Part shown: positions 10,295 to 21,080 of the stretch, piece after piece
Layout of the letters: each line of letters opens with the position of its first letter
How positions within the stretch are numbered: the stretch's first letter is position 1
From: Prinsepia uniflora
Lineage: Eukaryota; Streptophyta; Magnoliopsida; Rosales; Rosaceae
NCBI GenBank assembly: GCA_032719365.1
Contig: CM064864.1
Location: 1,726,317-1,790,316, forward strand
Length of the DNA: 64,000 nt
Reading direction: 5' to 3'
Position numbers and translations under genes: made by a program
The notes under the pieces: model-generated
Database searches by the model: none
Seen by the model: the letters and a program-made list of their open reading frames with translations, nothing else
What the model was told of the DNA's origin: nothing

Positions 10295-13200
10295 GGTTGA
10301 TGTACTTCCCGAAGAAAGTTTTTACATACAACAAGTGTATACAATGTATCTCTCGGAATTATGAACATTCATGAGAAATTATTGTGAGCGCATCGTTATG
10401 TGTACCCGTAGTGTGTAAGAGCTTTTGTATCCTTGCTTTAGCAAATAATGACGGCTTGTGTGCTATCATCTATCGTTTGTTTTCCCCCTTTCACACTTTC
10501 TGTGTACTTTCTGTGTCTTTGTTTTGGATGGAAATTCCTCATTTCTGAATTATAATGCTTGAGTTGGATTTGGGAGAGTTTTAAACTATAAAAGCCAGCC
10601 CTAAAAGTTTGTGGCTTAGCTAGGCTCAACATGTCTTATATACAAACAAAATCAAATTTATAACCATGAGAATCAAAATTAGGGTCATAACAAAATTTCA
10701 TGTTTGTGTGAGTTTTGATAGTTAGTTGCAAATCTATTGTGTGACCTGGGGGTGTATTCAATTGGAATTGTTGAGGATTTTAAAAGTTTTTGAAAATCCT
10801 AATATATTCAATTAGAATTCCCGAGTGTTTTAAAAAATGTTAAAAAAATTCACTGGTATTTAGTTGAGGTATTTAAGAACTTTAAAAATATCCACCCAAA
10901 TTCTAATGTATTCAATTATGTTTTTAAAACTATTAACATAAATCACGGGTATTCAAACTAACAAGAACTTTGAGGGATATAATTAAGTTGGGAATGTAGG
11001 TGGATTATAAGGTAAAAAAATATCCATAACTAAGCTCAAAGAAATTCCACCTTCCACTCCTAGAATTCTTGAGGAGGTCTGGAGATAAGTTTCCAAAGAC
11101 AAATAGTCTCTCAAGATTCCTCCTTGACATCTTTTGGCTACAATGAATCTAGCCACTAACCTCACTCATAAAGCCTTTGCAATCTTGAAAATTCTTGTTT
11201 TATAATCAAATCGTATCCGTTGTCAGTTGTGGAATTCGACATGGCAATAGTGATGTCTCAAATGGATTATAGTAATTTTTTTAATGCTCACTTAAGAATA
11301 TTTTTCAAAATTACTATGATCACATTTTCAAAAAATTATTCGGCTACATTTTCATCTCATTATAAGCTTTTTTATGGCTTGATTTTTTTTGGTCAAATTT
11401 GATATGGCTTCATTTGATGACCTGGCTATTTGAGTCTCGATCGAGGACTAACCAAAGGCAATTTGGCCCTTTCTTGGTTTGGCCAAACTAATCATTATCA
11501 TACATGAATTAAGAAATTTTCCGTAGTTTGGTTTTTTCCCATTTCCAAATGCAAACACGATAGAATTCTTCCCATCTCCTTTGAACCACATCATTATTTT
11601 CTTCACGACTACTAAAAAAAAAATGAAGACGAATTTTCAATTTTCTATATTCAAACATGAATATATTGATAGAGATTACTCATATGATTAAGGAAGCATT
11701 TGTTGACTATGATTGAAAGTGGATTGGATTGAATATGTTCTCTCGGTTTATACTCTTTTGATTCAATCCCTTTGCTACGAAACACATTCATTTTTACGTA
11801 CGGAATACATTGAGTTTGAAAAATTATCCAATATAATCTAATATAATCCCGCCCCACCAAATATGAGCATACACTTTCCAATTTAACGATTTCAGTATAT
11901 ATGAATCTCATTTAATTAATTATGATTCGTTCATGTCTCCTATTACTTTTCAATACAAGCACTATTAAAATTTAGACATTTTTGCTTCAATTTTTTTCAA
12001 ATCATACCCTAAACCTAAACCCTTAAAATATGTAAATAATCCAATAGAAAATTGTAAGCTACTTAGCTGCTGCATCATGAAGTTTTATTACACTAATCAA
12101 TCAAGCATACAAATTAATATTATTTGAATATTTCGTACGTAGAGTATGATCTTTGTCAAATTTCTCCTAGCTTCTCGATTTTCAGATATGTCAAATGTGA
12201 GACATGTCTGAAAATCAATGAATGGTGAAGTGGGTGCACTGCACAAAGTGATTTAATTTATTAAAATAATATTATTTTTTGATTAACACATTAATTGGGT
12301 CACTAAATATGTCTAAATAGTGTTACTCATATATATATCCTAGCGCTAACACGGGTGCTAATTTATTTTTCATTTTTGTTAAAAAATCAAAATAAATTAA
12401 AATAATTTTAATTTTTAAAATAAAAAATAAGAATATTAACTACTTCAACTACTATCCTTTTTATTTTTCGCCCATTATTTTCATTAATTAGCTAATAATT
12501 ATTATTTTTAATTATAAATTTATTATCTAATTTTTATCATTATATCCTTAACTATTAGATAATTTTAAGGGTATTTTCGTCAAAATATTTTAATAAAATC
12601 TTTAAATTTCTGAATTTTATAATAATAGAGATAATTGAAATTTATATAAACAAGAAGGCTAATTAATTAGCTGTATTAATAAAAGAGATGATGATTACGT
12701 ACGTGAGCGGGTAAGGCATAAGTCGCATAACTAAGAGAGGGTGTTCCAAATTTCTAATTGTGGAGGCACAAAATCCGAGACCCTCGCTTTTGTTGTCTCC
12801 ATCGGAGAAGAAGCTTCTCCATTATACAGACCTGACTTTTACCATACTGTCTATAGCTAAGCCATCAAATTAATATCCACATCGATATATATATATATAT
12901 ATAGACTTGGACTTTTTCGTCATATATTAATTATATTATATAATAAGTGTAATTAAATTAAAAAATTTTAAATATGAATAATTACAATGTTGACCGTGCA
13001 TGCATATGGTTGACTTCAGATTCTGCAATTATTTTGAAATTATATATATGGGCTTCATGATCAGCTAACTTTCAGTCTTCTCTCCATATTTTCGACTGTA
13101 TACGTATCTGCATCTGTCTGTGTCTCTGTCACATTCAACATCTAAATTTTTTTTTTCTTCTCGTTTCTGCTGTCCATACGTAGACCACTTCCGTTTGATT

Positions 13201-13765
13201 AATTTGTAAGTTGCTCCACTTAATTTCTATCCTGGTTGAAATTCGCATATGCAAGGAAGAAACAGCCTCCATAGTAATTAGAGAAAACCATACATCAATA
13301 TGAATTAAAAAAAGTGCCTAAAATTATAGCTTAATTACTTCTTATTTCTTAGTGTATATATATATATATAATTATTTTCATTATTTCTTAGTGTGTGTAT
13401 ATATATATATATAATTTTTTCATCATAAGCTGGTATATATATATGTGTGTGTGTATATATATATATATAAAGAACTTTAAATGTATATATGAGTCCACTT
13501 CATGAAATGAATGGATGATATTAATGGCGGAAAGTCTTTGTTAGTTGAATCGAAAATTGTAGGCATCTGTACGTACGTACATGTTTGTACAAATTCCACA
13601 CCAATAACCAAAATGATTATGTACAAAATGGAGAAAATATATATCATAATTCATTTCATGAGAGGAAATTAGGTGCTATAGAATTTAATGAGGTAGAAGT
13701 ACTCGTCATTATTAATGAAGGTGATGATAAAATGTCTCATTGATATTATGCATGGAAAAACGCCC
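10295..13765. other. AT-rich intergenic region downstream of the GST pair
   Basis: No gene is supported. Positions about 10745-10975 have the style of a small hAT-like MITE, with 'TATTCAATT' words in direct and inverted forms, but I could not define its ends. From 11,900 onward the DNA is very AT-rich, with TA and TG microsatellites at about 12885-12902, 13353-13371, 13397-13415 and 13433-13468. Positions 13470-13562 are a second copy of sequence that flanks the nested LTRs at 15297-15315 and 18985-19100. Confidence 0.5.
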
Positions 13766-14728
13766 ATGGATTTCGGTCGACAATACTACAGTTTAATAGT
13801 ATATATCACATGCATTTGCGTATGGAAAAATGTCCATTGATTTGAACTGACAATACTACAGTTACCACATACATTTTCGTAATGAATTGTGATATATATT
13901 TTCTATCTTAAACGTAAACACTTTGATTATTAGTATGGAATTTTATTCGAAAAGTACAAATATATATACTATTCTCGTTTCTACTAGCAAAAGATATAAA
14001 AACATCAATATCATTCACTATCATTGATATAGAATTAAGACAACACATTTCTATTTCATGAAGCGAATATATATATATATATATATATACGTTGATTTCG
14101 GTCGACAATACTACAGTTTAATAGTATATATCACATGCATTTGCGTATGGAAAAATGTCTGTTGATTTGAACTGACAATACTACAGTTTAATAGTATATA
14201 CCACATACATTGTCGTAATGAATTGTGATATATATTTTCTATCTTATTTTCTATCTTAAACGTAAACACTTTGATTATAAGTACAAATATATATACTATT
14301 CTCGTTTCTACTAGCAAAGATATAAAAACATCAATATCATTCACTATCATCGATATATAATTAAGACAACACATTTCCATTTCATGAAGCGAATATATAT
14401 ATACGTTGATTTCGGTCGACAATACTACAATTTAATAGTATATATCACATGCATTTGCGTATGGAAAAATGTCCGTTGATTTGAACTGACAATACTACAG
14501 TTTAATAGTATATACCACATACATTTTCGTAATGAATTGTGATATATATTTTCTCTTAAACGTAAACACTTTGATTATTAGTATGGAATTTTATTCGAAA
14601 AAGTACAAATATATATATTATTCTCGTTTCTACTAGCAAAGATATAAAAACATCAATGTTATTCACTATCATCGATACAGAATTAAGACAACGCATTTCC
14701 ATTTCATGAAGCGAATATATATATACGT
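13766..14728. repeat. Three-copy tandem satellite, unit about 314-325 bp
   Basis: Units begin near 13768, 14093 and 14407 with 'TTTCGGTCGACAATACTACA' and end with a run of 'GCGAATATATATA' of differing length. Each unit contains an internal duplication: 'GACAATACTACAGTTTAATAG' variants occur twice about 75 bp apart. The middle unit lacks about 24 bp around 14278. Similarity between units is very high, so amplification was recent. No coding capacity is seen. Confidence 0.9.
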
Positions 14729-15315
14729 TTATAAATATTTTCGTATATATTATGGTATATATGTATATGAAAATTACACTAATATATATTGCAAAAATTC
14801 TTAGTCTTTTTTTTTTCCTTTTTATTGCTTATTTCTTTCTAATTCTCAATTAACATGTCAATTTCAGTTATTAAGTATTGATAATTTCAGTATATGAGTA
14901 TTTTGGTGTTTTTTTTTTGCATTAAGTTTGAGGACTTAAAATAAATAATTACTATTATTATTTTGGAAAATATATGGATAACATATATGCTCGATCATAA
15001 AATTCTTTAAACATATCATTGGCAATGGTATTGGCATTATTAATAATTTTGTGTTTTTTTGTCATATATTATTGGCATAAACATAAAAATAACGTCATAA
15101 TTCATAATAAATTAAATATAAATAAAAAAAAACTCTTTCGGCTGAATAATCTTATAAGTATTTATCTATATAAAAAGTCATTCTGATTTAAATTCCTGGC
15201 TAAGTCACTATAAAGTATAAACTGCCACAATAAACCAGGCATGCCTATATGTGTGTGAGTGTGTGCATATATATATATATATATATATTTATAGGTAAAG
15301 AACTTTAAATGTATA
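14729..15315. other. AT-rich spacer before the nested LTRs
   Basis: No gene is seen. It ends with a TG/TA microsatellite (about 15250-15290) and 'AAAGAACTTTAAATGTATA', which repeats 13469-13487. Confidence 0.5.
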
Positions 15316-16922
15316 TGTTCATACCATATCGGCTCAGACCAACTAGGAGGCCCAGTTCGCTACCAAATATATCAGCCCAGATCGATTCTAGAGGACCACT
15401 GTAACAACCCGTCCCGAGAATTGGGATTAGTAGAGTGATTAAGGTGTGATTAGTAAGGTTAATCAGGGGTTAGGTGGTCCCGAGGGGTCCGGGAACCTAG
15501 AATGACGATTTTGCCCCCTGCTTCGGGCAAAAATGTTGAATTTTATGTCGGGTGGTCAATTGGGGATTGACCAGTGACCGGAACGTAGTTTAGGTCGTCA
15601 CGAATCCTTAGGCAGGTGGCACGCCCGATTCCGACATCCGAGGAGGAAGTTGTGATGTTCGGAAGGTTGAGGGCTTAACCGTAATTTGGGTAAGGTAGGG
15701 GGAATAGTTGACTTTTCGTATAATCGAGTTTTGGTAGGTTGACCTAGGATGGTTAGATAGTTCTTGTCGTCCTGAGTTCGATGACAGGCGGCACGTGTTC
15801 ATCGGACTTACGAGGCGAGAGTTACGGGTCTAGGAAGTTTCGGTAAAACCGTAAAAATGTGTTAAACAGAAGGGTATTTTAGTCTTTTTGGGTTTATGGG
15901 GATTTGTGCAGAGAGAAAAGAATGGACGGCTGGGGTTTAAACAGATGGGATAAAGTTTGAAGGGATGGTGACACATGGCAGGTGTGTAGAGGCTTCTGGT
16001 GCGATCCTGTGTGTTCACGGTCCTAACTATTTGGGTGAACCCGTGTGTGTGTGTTGTTCTTCGACAAACACAGAGAAACAGAGTGTGAGAATTGAGGGGA
16101 ATTGATCGATCTGGGTGCAAGGGTGAGTGATTAGGGAGTTGTGAGTGTGTTAGTGAGGCAAGGCGGAGCTGGTGGCCGTGAATTTGTCGTGCAATCGTGC
16201 ACAGCGGCACGGCGGAGGTGTGGAGAACTTTTGGGGGAAACAGGGAACTTGTGAGGTTGAGGTGGTGGCTACGCCGTGAGGCGAGGCAAACCAAGGCCAG
16301 GGGAGGCTGAGGAGACTGTAAGGAGTCCAACGACCACCGTGGTAGGCGGCAGTGCGCACGGCGGAGCTGCAATCGAAGGGTAAGGCTTCTTTGCTCTGTT
16401 TTGCCGTGAAAATTCAATTTGAAAGTCGTGGACCTAGGGCTAAAGTCGAGGGATCTGGCGGTTCGGGTGAGACTCCTGAGGGTCCTAGGAATCGTTTGAG
16501 TGTGCTGCCGTGATGGGTGGTGCACGGTGGTGGAGGGCACGACGGAGGGACCTTCAGTACTCTGTTTTGGCCGTGGGTTCAAACGGCGAGTCGTGTAGGT
16601 AGGGGCTGAGTCGACGGTATAGGGGTGTTGGTCTAGATTCAGTGAGGTCTTAGGGACCGTTTGGTGTCACCACCGTGACGGGAGGTGACCGGAGTTGAGG
16701 AGTCGTGAAACAGGGGGACATTTAACCGTCTGGTTTTGAGCTTAGTCGACGGGCTAGGGATGGTGTCGAGGTGAACGGAGTTGGGGATTGGATTCGTGGT
16801 GTCTGGACGAAGCTGCTGGTGAAGGCAGGGATCGAATTGGTGGCCGGACGGCGGAGATCAAGTCTCGCCGGTTCAGCCTGCGACGGCTGGTTCAGCACGG
16901 GTTGAAGATGGTACTGTAGCTG

Positions 16923-16940
16923 GCGCGTGGGGCCACGCGC
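16923..16940 (+). repeat. Perfect G+C-rich hairpin conserved in LTR families A and B
   Basis: GCGCGTGG-GG-CCACGCGC is a perfect 8-bp stem preceded by CTGTAGC and followed by AGCCACT. The same position in the other family-A LTR is 29081-29098 (reverse strand), and family B has GCGCGTGA-GTT-TCACGCGC at 31591-31609 and 38109-38127. The eighth pair changes from G-C to A-T and remains paired. Confidence 0.85.
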
Positions 16941-17710
16941 AGCCACTTTGGGCGGCGCGTGCGGCGGCGGTTGGGAAAGTGGTCAACATGACTTTTGGTC
17001 TAGGAGTTGTGTTGAGTTCAATGGAGTTGGTTTCGAGGCAATCGGATGTCGTTTGAGTTCGGTACCGCGAGGGAGAATGTTTAGGGTCCCGGGTTTTCGG
17101 TTTTCGATTCGGGGATTTTGTTTAGGGAATTTAGGTGAGTGTTTGTAGACGTATTAGTGACGTAATTTGACGGTGTTTGACAGGATCGGGATTTCCCGAG
17201 GAAGCCGAGGAACGGGCTGGACGTTCGGGACGCGAGTAGGGCTCAGTACAGTGAGTGGACCTCTTCTCTAAACTCGAGCATACATAACTGTTTTCTATAA
17301 TTGTCTTATGGTTTTTAATCATGATTTTATGTTTATCGAATATGTTTGGTTGGTTTTACATTATTACACGTTTTTCGAGGAAATTGGTTTTTAGCACGTT
17401 TTACGAGGAATGGTTGGTTTCTGGAATATATGCTATGGTTTTGGGATTTCAAATGATAAGTGGTTTTCAATGGTTATAAGTGGGTTTTGGAACATGATTT
17501 CAATGATCAAGGTTTGTGGTTTTAGAAACGGATTTTGGAAATGGAAGTTGGTTTTAAAGTTGGAAAGTGAATTTCCGGATTTGGGTTCGGAATGACGGTT
17601 CTGGATGCCGGGAAGGGCATCAGACCAGTGATTTCGGATTCGGGTTTGGATGTGGATTGGTAAATGGTTTTCAAATGGTTTTAGGATTGGATTTGCTGGA
17701 TCTGGATATT

Positions 17711-17900
17711 GGGTTTAAAGACCCGGATATATGTGACGGGGGACCGGCCGGATTGGGTTTAAAGACCCGGATTGAGTTTAAAGACTCGGATATATATTGA
17801 TTTTCCCCCGTAGGCCTTGAGTTTAAAGACTCGGGAGTTTAAAGACTCGGATATGATTAAGGCCTGGATTGAGTTTAAAGACTCGGGAGTTTAAAGACTC
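17711..17900 (+). repeat. Seven-unit short hairpin array in LTR A
   Basis: Fourteen-base units lie at 17711, 17755, 17774, 17819, 17835, 17871 and 17887. The first two are GGGTTTAAAGACCC and the rest GAGTTTAAAGACTC. Each folds as a 5-bp stem around a TAAA loop, and the two forms differ by a paired change (G-C to A-T at the second pair). The array is conserved in the other family-A LTR at 28150-28343. Confidence 0.85.
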
Positions 17901-18984
17901 GGATAGATCCAGCAGGTTTGATCGGGACATTTATGAGTTAATGTTCATGGTTTATGATACAGTTTTCTGATACTCATGTTATGGTTTCTTATGATATTTT
18001 ATAGTGTTTCTGTTCCTTATGATGTTTTATAATGATTATTTTATAACTGTGTTCATAACTGTTGGTTGTGCATGTGGTTTTAAAACGGAGGGTTAAACTC
18101 GGTTTTCATATTAAGTGATTTTGAACTTTTCGTACTTTCTGGTCCACTCACATTTTCTGTTTTAAATTGCCCTCCAGGTTGTGGAGCGAGCGCGGGGTCT
18201 TTACGTCGAGGCAGTGTCCGAGGCATAGAAGTGACGTGAGGGATCCTAGAAGAGTTTAAAGGCTTCTGTGTGCGGGTACTTTATCGGTTTTTATTTTCCT
18301 TGTAATTTAGTGCTATGCTCTGTAAATGATAAGGTTGGGATATTTTGTATTTACTCCTGCGTCTGACTGGGTTCGAGTGAGTTTTACTTGAGTTTTGTGG
18401 CGGGGAGTCAGACGGGAGCGGGATTTACCTCGCGTTTCGGGGTGAAACCGGGGTGGGTCCTGACAACCACCCTCCGTCGATCGGTATGTCAGGCCCAGAT
18501 CGACTTGTAGGTCCAGCCCTCTGCTAGCACCGTGTCACTGGCAGACTCTGGAGGACCACCCTCCGTCGGTCGGTATGTCAGGCCCAGACCGACCTGAGGG
18601 CCCAGTACCTCTGCCCAACACAAACCCTAGTAGGGTCTGGCCAGCACCGGTACGTGGACATCTCCTACATATGTCTGCCCCACAACAGCTGACATTTGTC
18701 CCACATCGAGAGAATGTATTTATTATACTCACCACACCCATACAAAAAAAGGTCAATTTGGCGTATAAATGTGACTAAGCATTTACTATTGACAACTATT
18801 TTGACAATACACTTATTACCACTCAGACCGACTACTGACTTGGGCGTCAGAGTACCTTTGGGCTGGTACCACACAGGTGCCTATACTCTGACCGACCAAC
18901 CAGCTTCTCCCTTTTCAGGTCTACTCCAAGGCACGTGACAGAGCAGCATTCACTCCCAAAGTTGACATATTTTGTGTATCAACA

Positions 18985-19102
18985 GTATATATTTGAGTCC
19001 ACTTCATGAAATGAAATGTAATTTCCTAAATCTTTGTTGATAATAGTGGATGATATATATTAATGGTCGTAAGTCTTTGTTAGTTGAATCGAGAATTGTA
19101 CG
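18985..19102. repeat. Duplicated flank (second copy of 13480-13562)
   Basis: The sequence from 'GAGTCCACTTCATGAAATGAA' to 'GTCTTTGTTAGTTGAATCGA' repeats the block at about 13492-13550 with small insertions. Together with 15297-15315 it shows that a few hundred bases of this region were duplicated before the LTR insertions. Confidence 0.8.
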
Positions 19103-19581
19103 TGTTGAAGCAGAAATCGAACCCGCCGCGAAAAGTCCTCACAATTCCTGCAAACAGCAAACAATTAGCTATCATTGCCTCGATCGATTACCCGGGGGGT
19201 TGTTCGACCAAGAACACTCTGATGCCTAAGTTAGCTTTGAGAGAGGAAAAAGATATACTTCGAAGCGAAAAATCGACTTAACTTTATTGGGAAATGTATA
19301 CCTCTTATATAGGGGTGAGTGAGATGTTCAATTTCCATAGTTTCGATGTGGGACAAATGCTCCTCAATTTTCATGCTAACATGTGTTATACAGATCGATG
19401 GTGGAGATGTTTCCACATGTCATCCTGGTTTGGACCCAATGTTGGGCTATGTAAGCGATGTGGGCTTGGGCCATGTCCGGTGTTTGGGCTTCAAGTATTA
19501 TTATCAGGGGCAATTTGGTCATTCCGAGAATTATGGGCCACGTGGCAGCTCTACATTCTTCCGGTGATTTTGGGTTCCACA
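19103..19581 (+). mobile_element. LTR family 'C' copy, about 479 bp, no clear target duplication
   Basis: It begins TGTTGAAGCAGAAATCGAACC and ends GGTGATTTTGGGTTCCACA, closely like the solo LTR at 25096-25692. Shared blocks include 'CTCACAATTCCTGCAAAC', 'CCTAAGTTAGCTTT', 'GATATACTTCGAAGCGAA' and 'TTATGGGCCACGTGGCAGCT'. A TATA-like CTTATATAGGG lies at about 19305. The flanks (GTACG and AATGC) do not match, so it is either truncated or the left LTR of a decayed element; no primer-binding site is visible after 19581. Confidence 0.7.
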
Positions 19582-21080
19582 AATGCCCCCATATCGCTTA
19601 GGAATTTAGAGAATCCTAAGAGATATAATTTGTATTGTGGTCCCGATAAATTATATATGGGAGTAAGACTACGGTATATAATTAACATCTTAGTATGCTA
19701 TCTAACAAGTAACATATATGAATACAATAAACTCAAGTCTTTATACAACTTTCCGACGTGAACAATCGGATGGTAGTTAACCTCACGATATCTTTCAAAT
19801 TGTGTGTCGACCAAGTGGGAGAAGGCCGGGCCTGGTCCATATAGGAGGGCAAATATATTCTTTTTTGATGCATTAAAATGAGTCAATGCTCAACGCATAG
19901 TGCTTCTTCTGGTTGGAAATCAATTTATTGTCCCAAAGAACGAGCAAGCTGAGGGTACGTGGCTCACATATTAGTCAAAGGTGATGCCCACTCGGGCGGA
20001 CTTTTATACTATTTTATACCATACATGAGACCAAATTTCAAAAAGTCCCATATCACATGTTTTTTCACCTTCCATGATTAATTATCTTTCAAAGCCTACT
20101 GATTAGGACTTAGTAAAGACAAGGCCATGCTCACTGTTGCCTCACAAATCACACTAAGTCACACATAATCAGTGCACGAAAGACTGCCAAAAAAAAAGGC
20201 CATGCTCACTTTTGCCTCACAAATCACACTAAGTCACACATAATCAGTACACGAAAGACTGTAAAAAAAAAAACATTCTAACGTTTAAAAACCATGCGTC
20301 TACGATCAGTAAATAAAATTCTGCTGCATCGAATTTGCAGAGAACTGTAAATATCGAACAAGATATATGACTTTACAGCTTGCTATATTGAATATAATTT
20401 ACAGAGAAATAAAAATATCGAATAACTGATATCTTATATCTAAATTTACAAATGATTATAACTCGACTCCTCAATTAACAAGTACGCTGTTTTAAATTGA
20501 TATGATTGATTGTCGCTCCGAATAATAATGATGTAAAAGTCCTTCATTAAACTTTTAAGTTAAGTTGCATGTAAACTCATATTGTATTGTTTAATCTTTT
20601 CAAAATATCATGCTAAATGTTCAATTCAATCAATAAAACAAAATCGAAGTAATAAGAAAAATATACCAAAATGAGATTTATTCCTCAGCTGATTTATATA
20701 TATATTAAATAAAACAATAAATGGGTCAAAGGATCTGGAACTGGAGCTCCTGTGCACACAGGGACCGGCATATATGAGAAATAGACTTCTTCCAAGACCT
20801 TTTGGATGAGCATAGAAAGGAAGCCCGCGACTTGACCAACGCAACCACCGCTTCAAACAATGACATCTACATATGTCATAATATTATTCTTTCATTTTTT
20901 TTTCTTTAATATTTAAGCTTTGAAATTTTGTGTAGGTGGAAGAAAACTCAGAATATTTTCCTTCTGATCTATATATATATATATATAGATATAAGAGAAG
21001 CTTCCACTTTGAGACTAGACTTATTCGAAGTAAAGCTTTTAGGTAGCAGCTGATTAGAGAGATCGAGAAATTAAGGAGAC
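19582..21080. other. Intergenic region upstream of the NAC gene
   Basis: No gene is supported. Positions about 20121-20275 contain two copies of a 76-bp unit beginning 'AAGGCCATGCTCACT'. The TA repeat at about 20972-20988 and the bases up to 21080 should contain the NAC promoter and leader. Confidence 0.5.
20121..20275. repeat. 76-bp tandem duplication
   Basis: GGCCATGCTCACT occurs at 20123 and again at 20199, and the intervening sequence (GCCTCACAAATCACACTAAG, CACATAATCAGT, ACGAAAGACTG, then an A-run) is repeated with only a few changes. It lies about 0.9 kb upstream of the NAC start codon. Confidence 0.85.

Larger units (their letters stand above)
15400..18465 (+). mobile_element. Solo LTR of family 'A', 3066 bp, inserted in LTR D
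   Basis: It starts TGTAACAACCCGTCCCGA and ends GGGTGGGTCCTGACA (TG...CA) and is flanked by ACCAC at 15395-15399 and 18466-18470. A second copy on the other strand has the same ends. There is no primer site, internal region or partner LTR, so it is a solo LTR left by recombination. It contains a G+C-rich hairpin (16923-16940) and a seven-unit hairpin array (17711-17900). Its ends and general order resemble the LTR of the 9.86-kb element further on, so the two families are related. Confidence 0.92.
15316..18984 (+). mobile_element. Solo LTR 'D' (about 598 bp), split by a larger solo LTR
   Basis: The element begins TGTTCATACC at 15316 and ends GTATCAACA at 18984 and is flanked by GTATA on both sides (15311-15315 and 18985-18989), the 5-bp duplication expected of integrase-mediated insertion. 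Removing the inner insertion (15400-18470) leaves 84 + 514 = 598 bp. The unoccupied version of the target is visible at 13470-13562 (AAATGTATATATGAGTCC), because that flanking DNA is duplicated locally. The element contains two diverged copies of a unit beginning 'GAGGACCACCCTCCGTCG', and a TATA-like 'GTATTTATTATACTC' at about 18716. No coding region or second LTR exists, so it is a solo LTR or short non-autonomous element. The strand assignment is a guess. Confidence 0.8.

Noticed and set aside
15830..16582. A 250-codon reverse-strand frame in LTR A
   Set aside because: It lies within a solo LTR, antisense to it, with Pro/Ser/Arg-rich composition and no domain. It reflects a stop-poor G+C-rich stretch.
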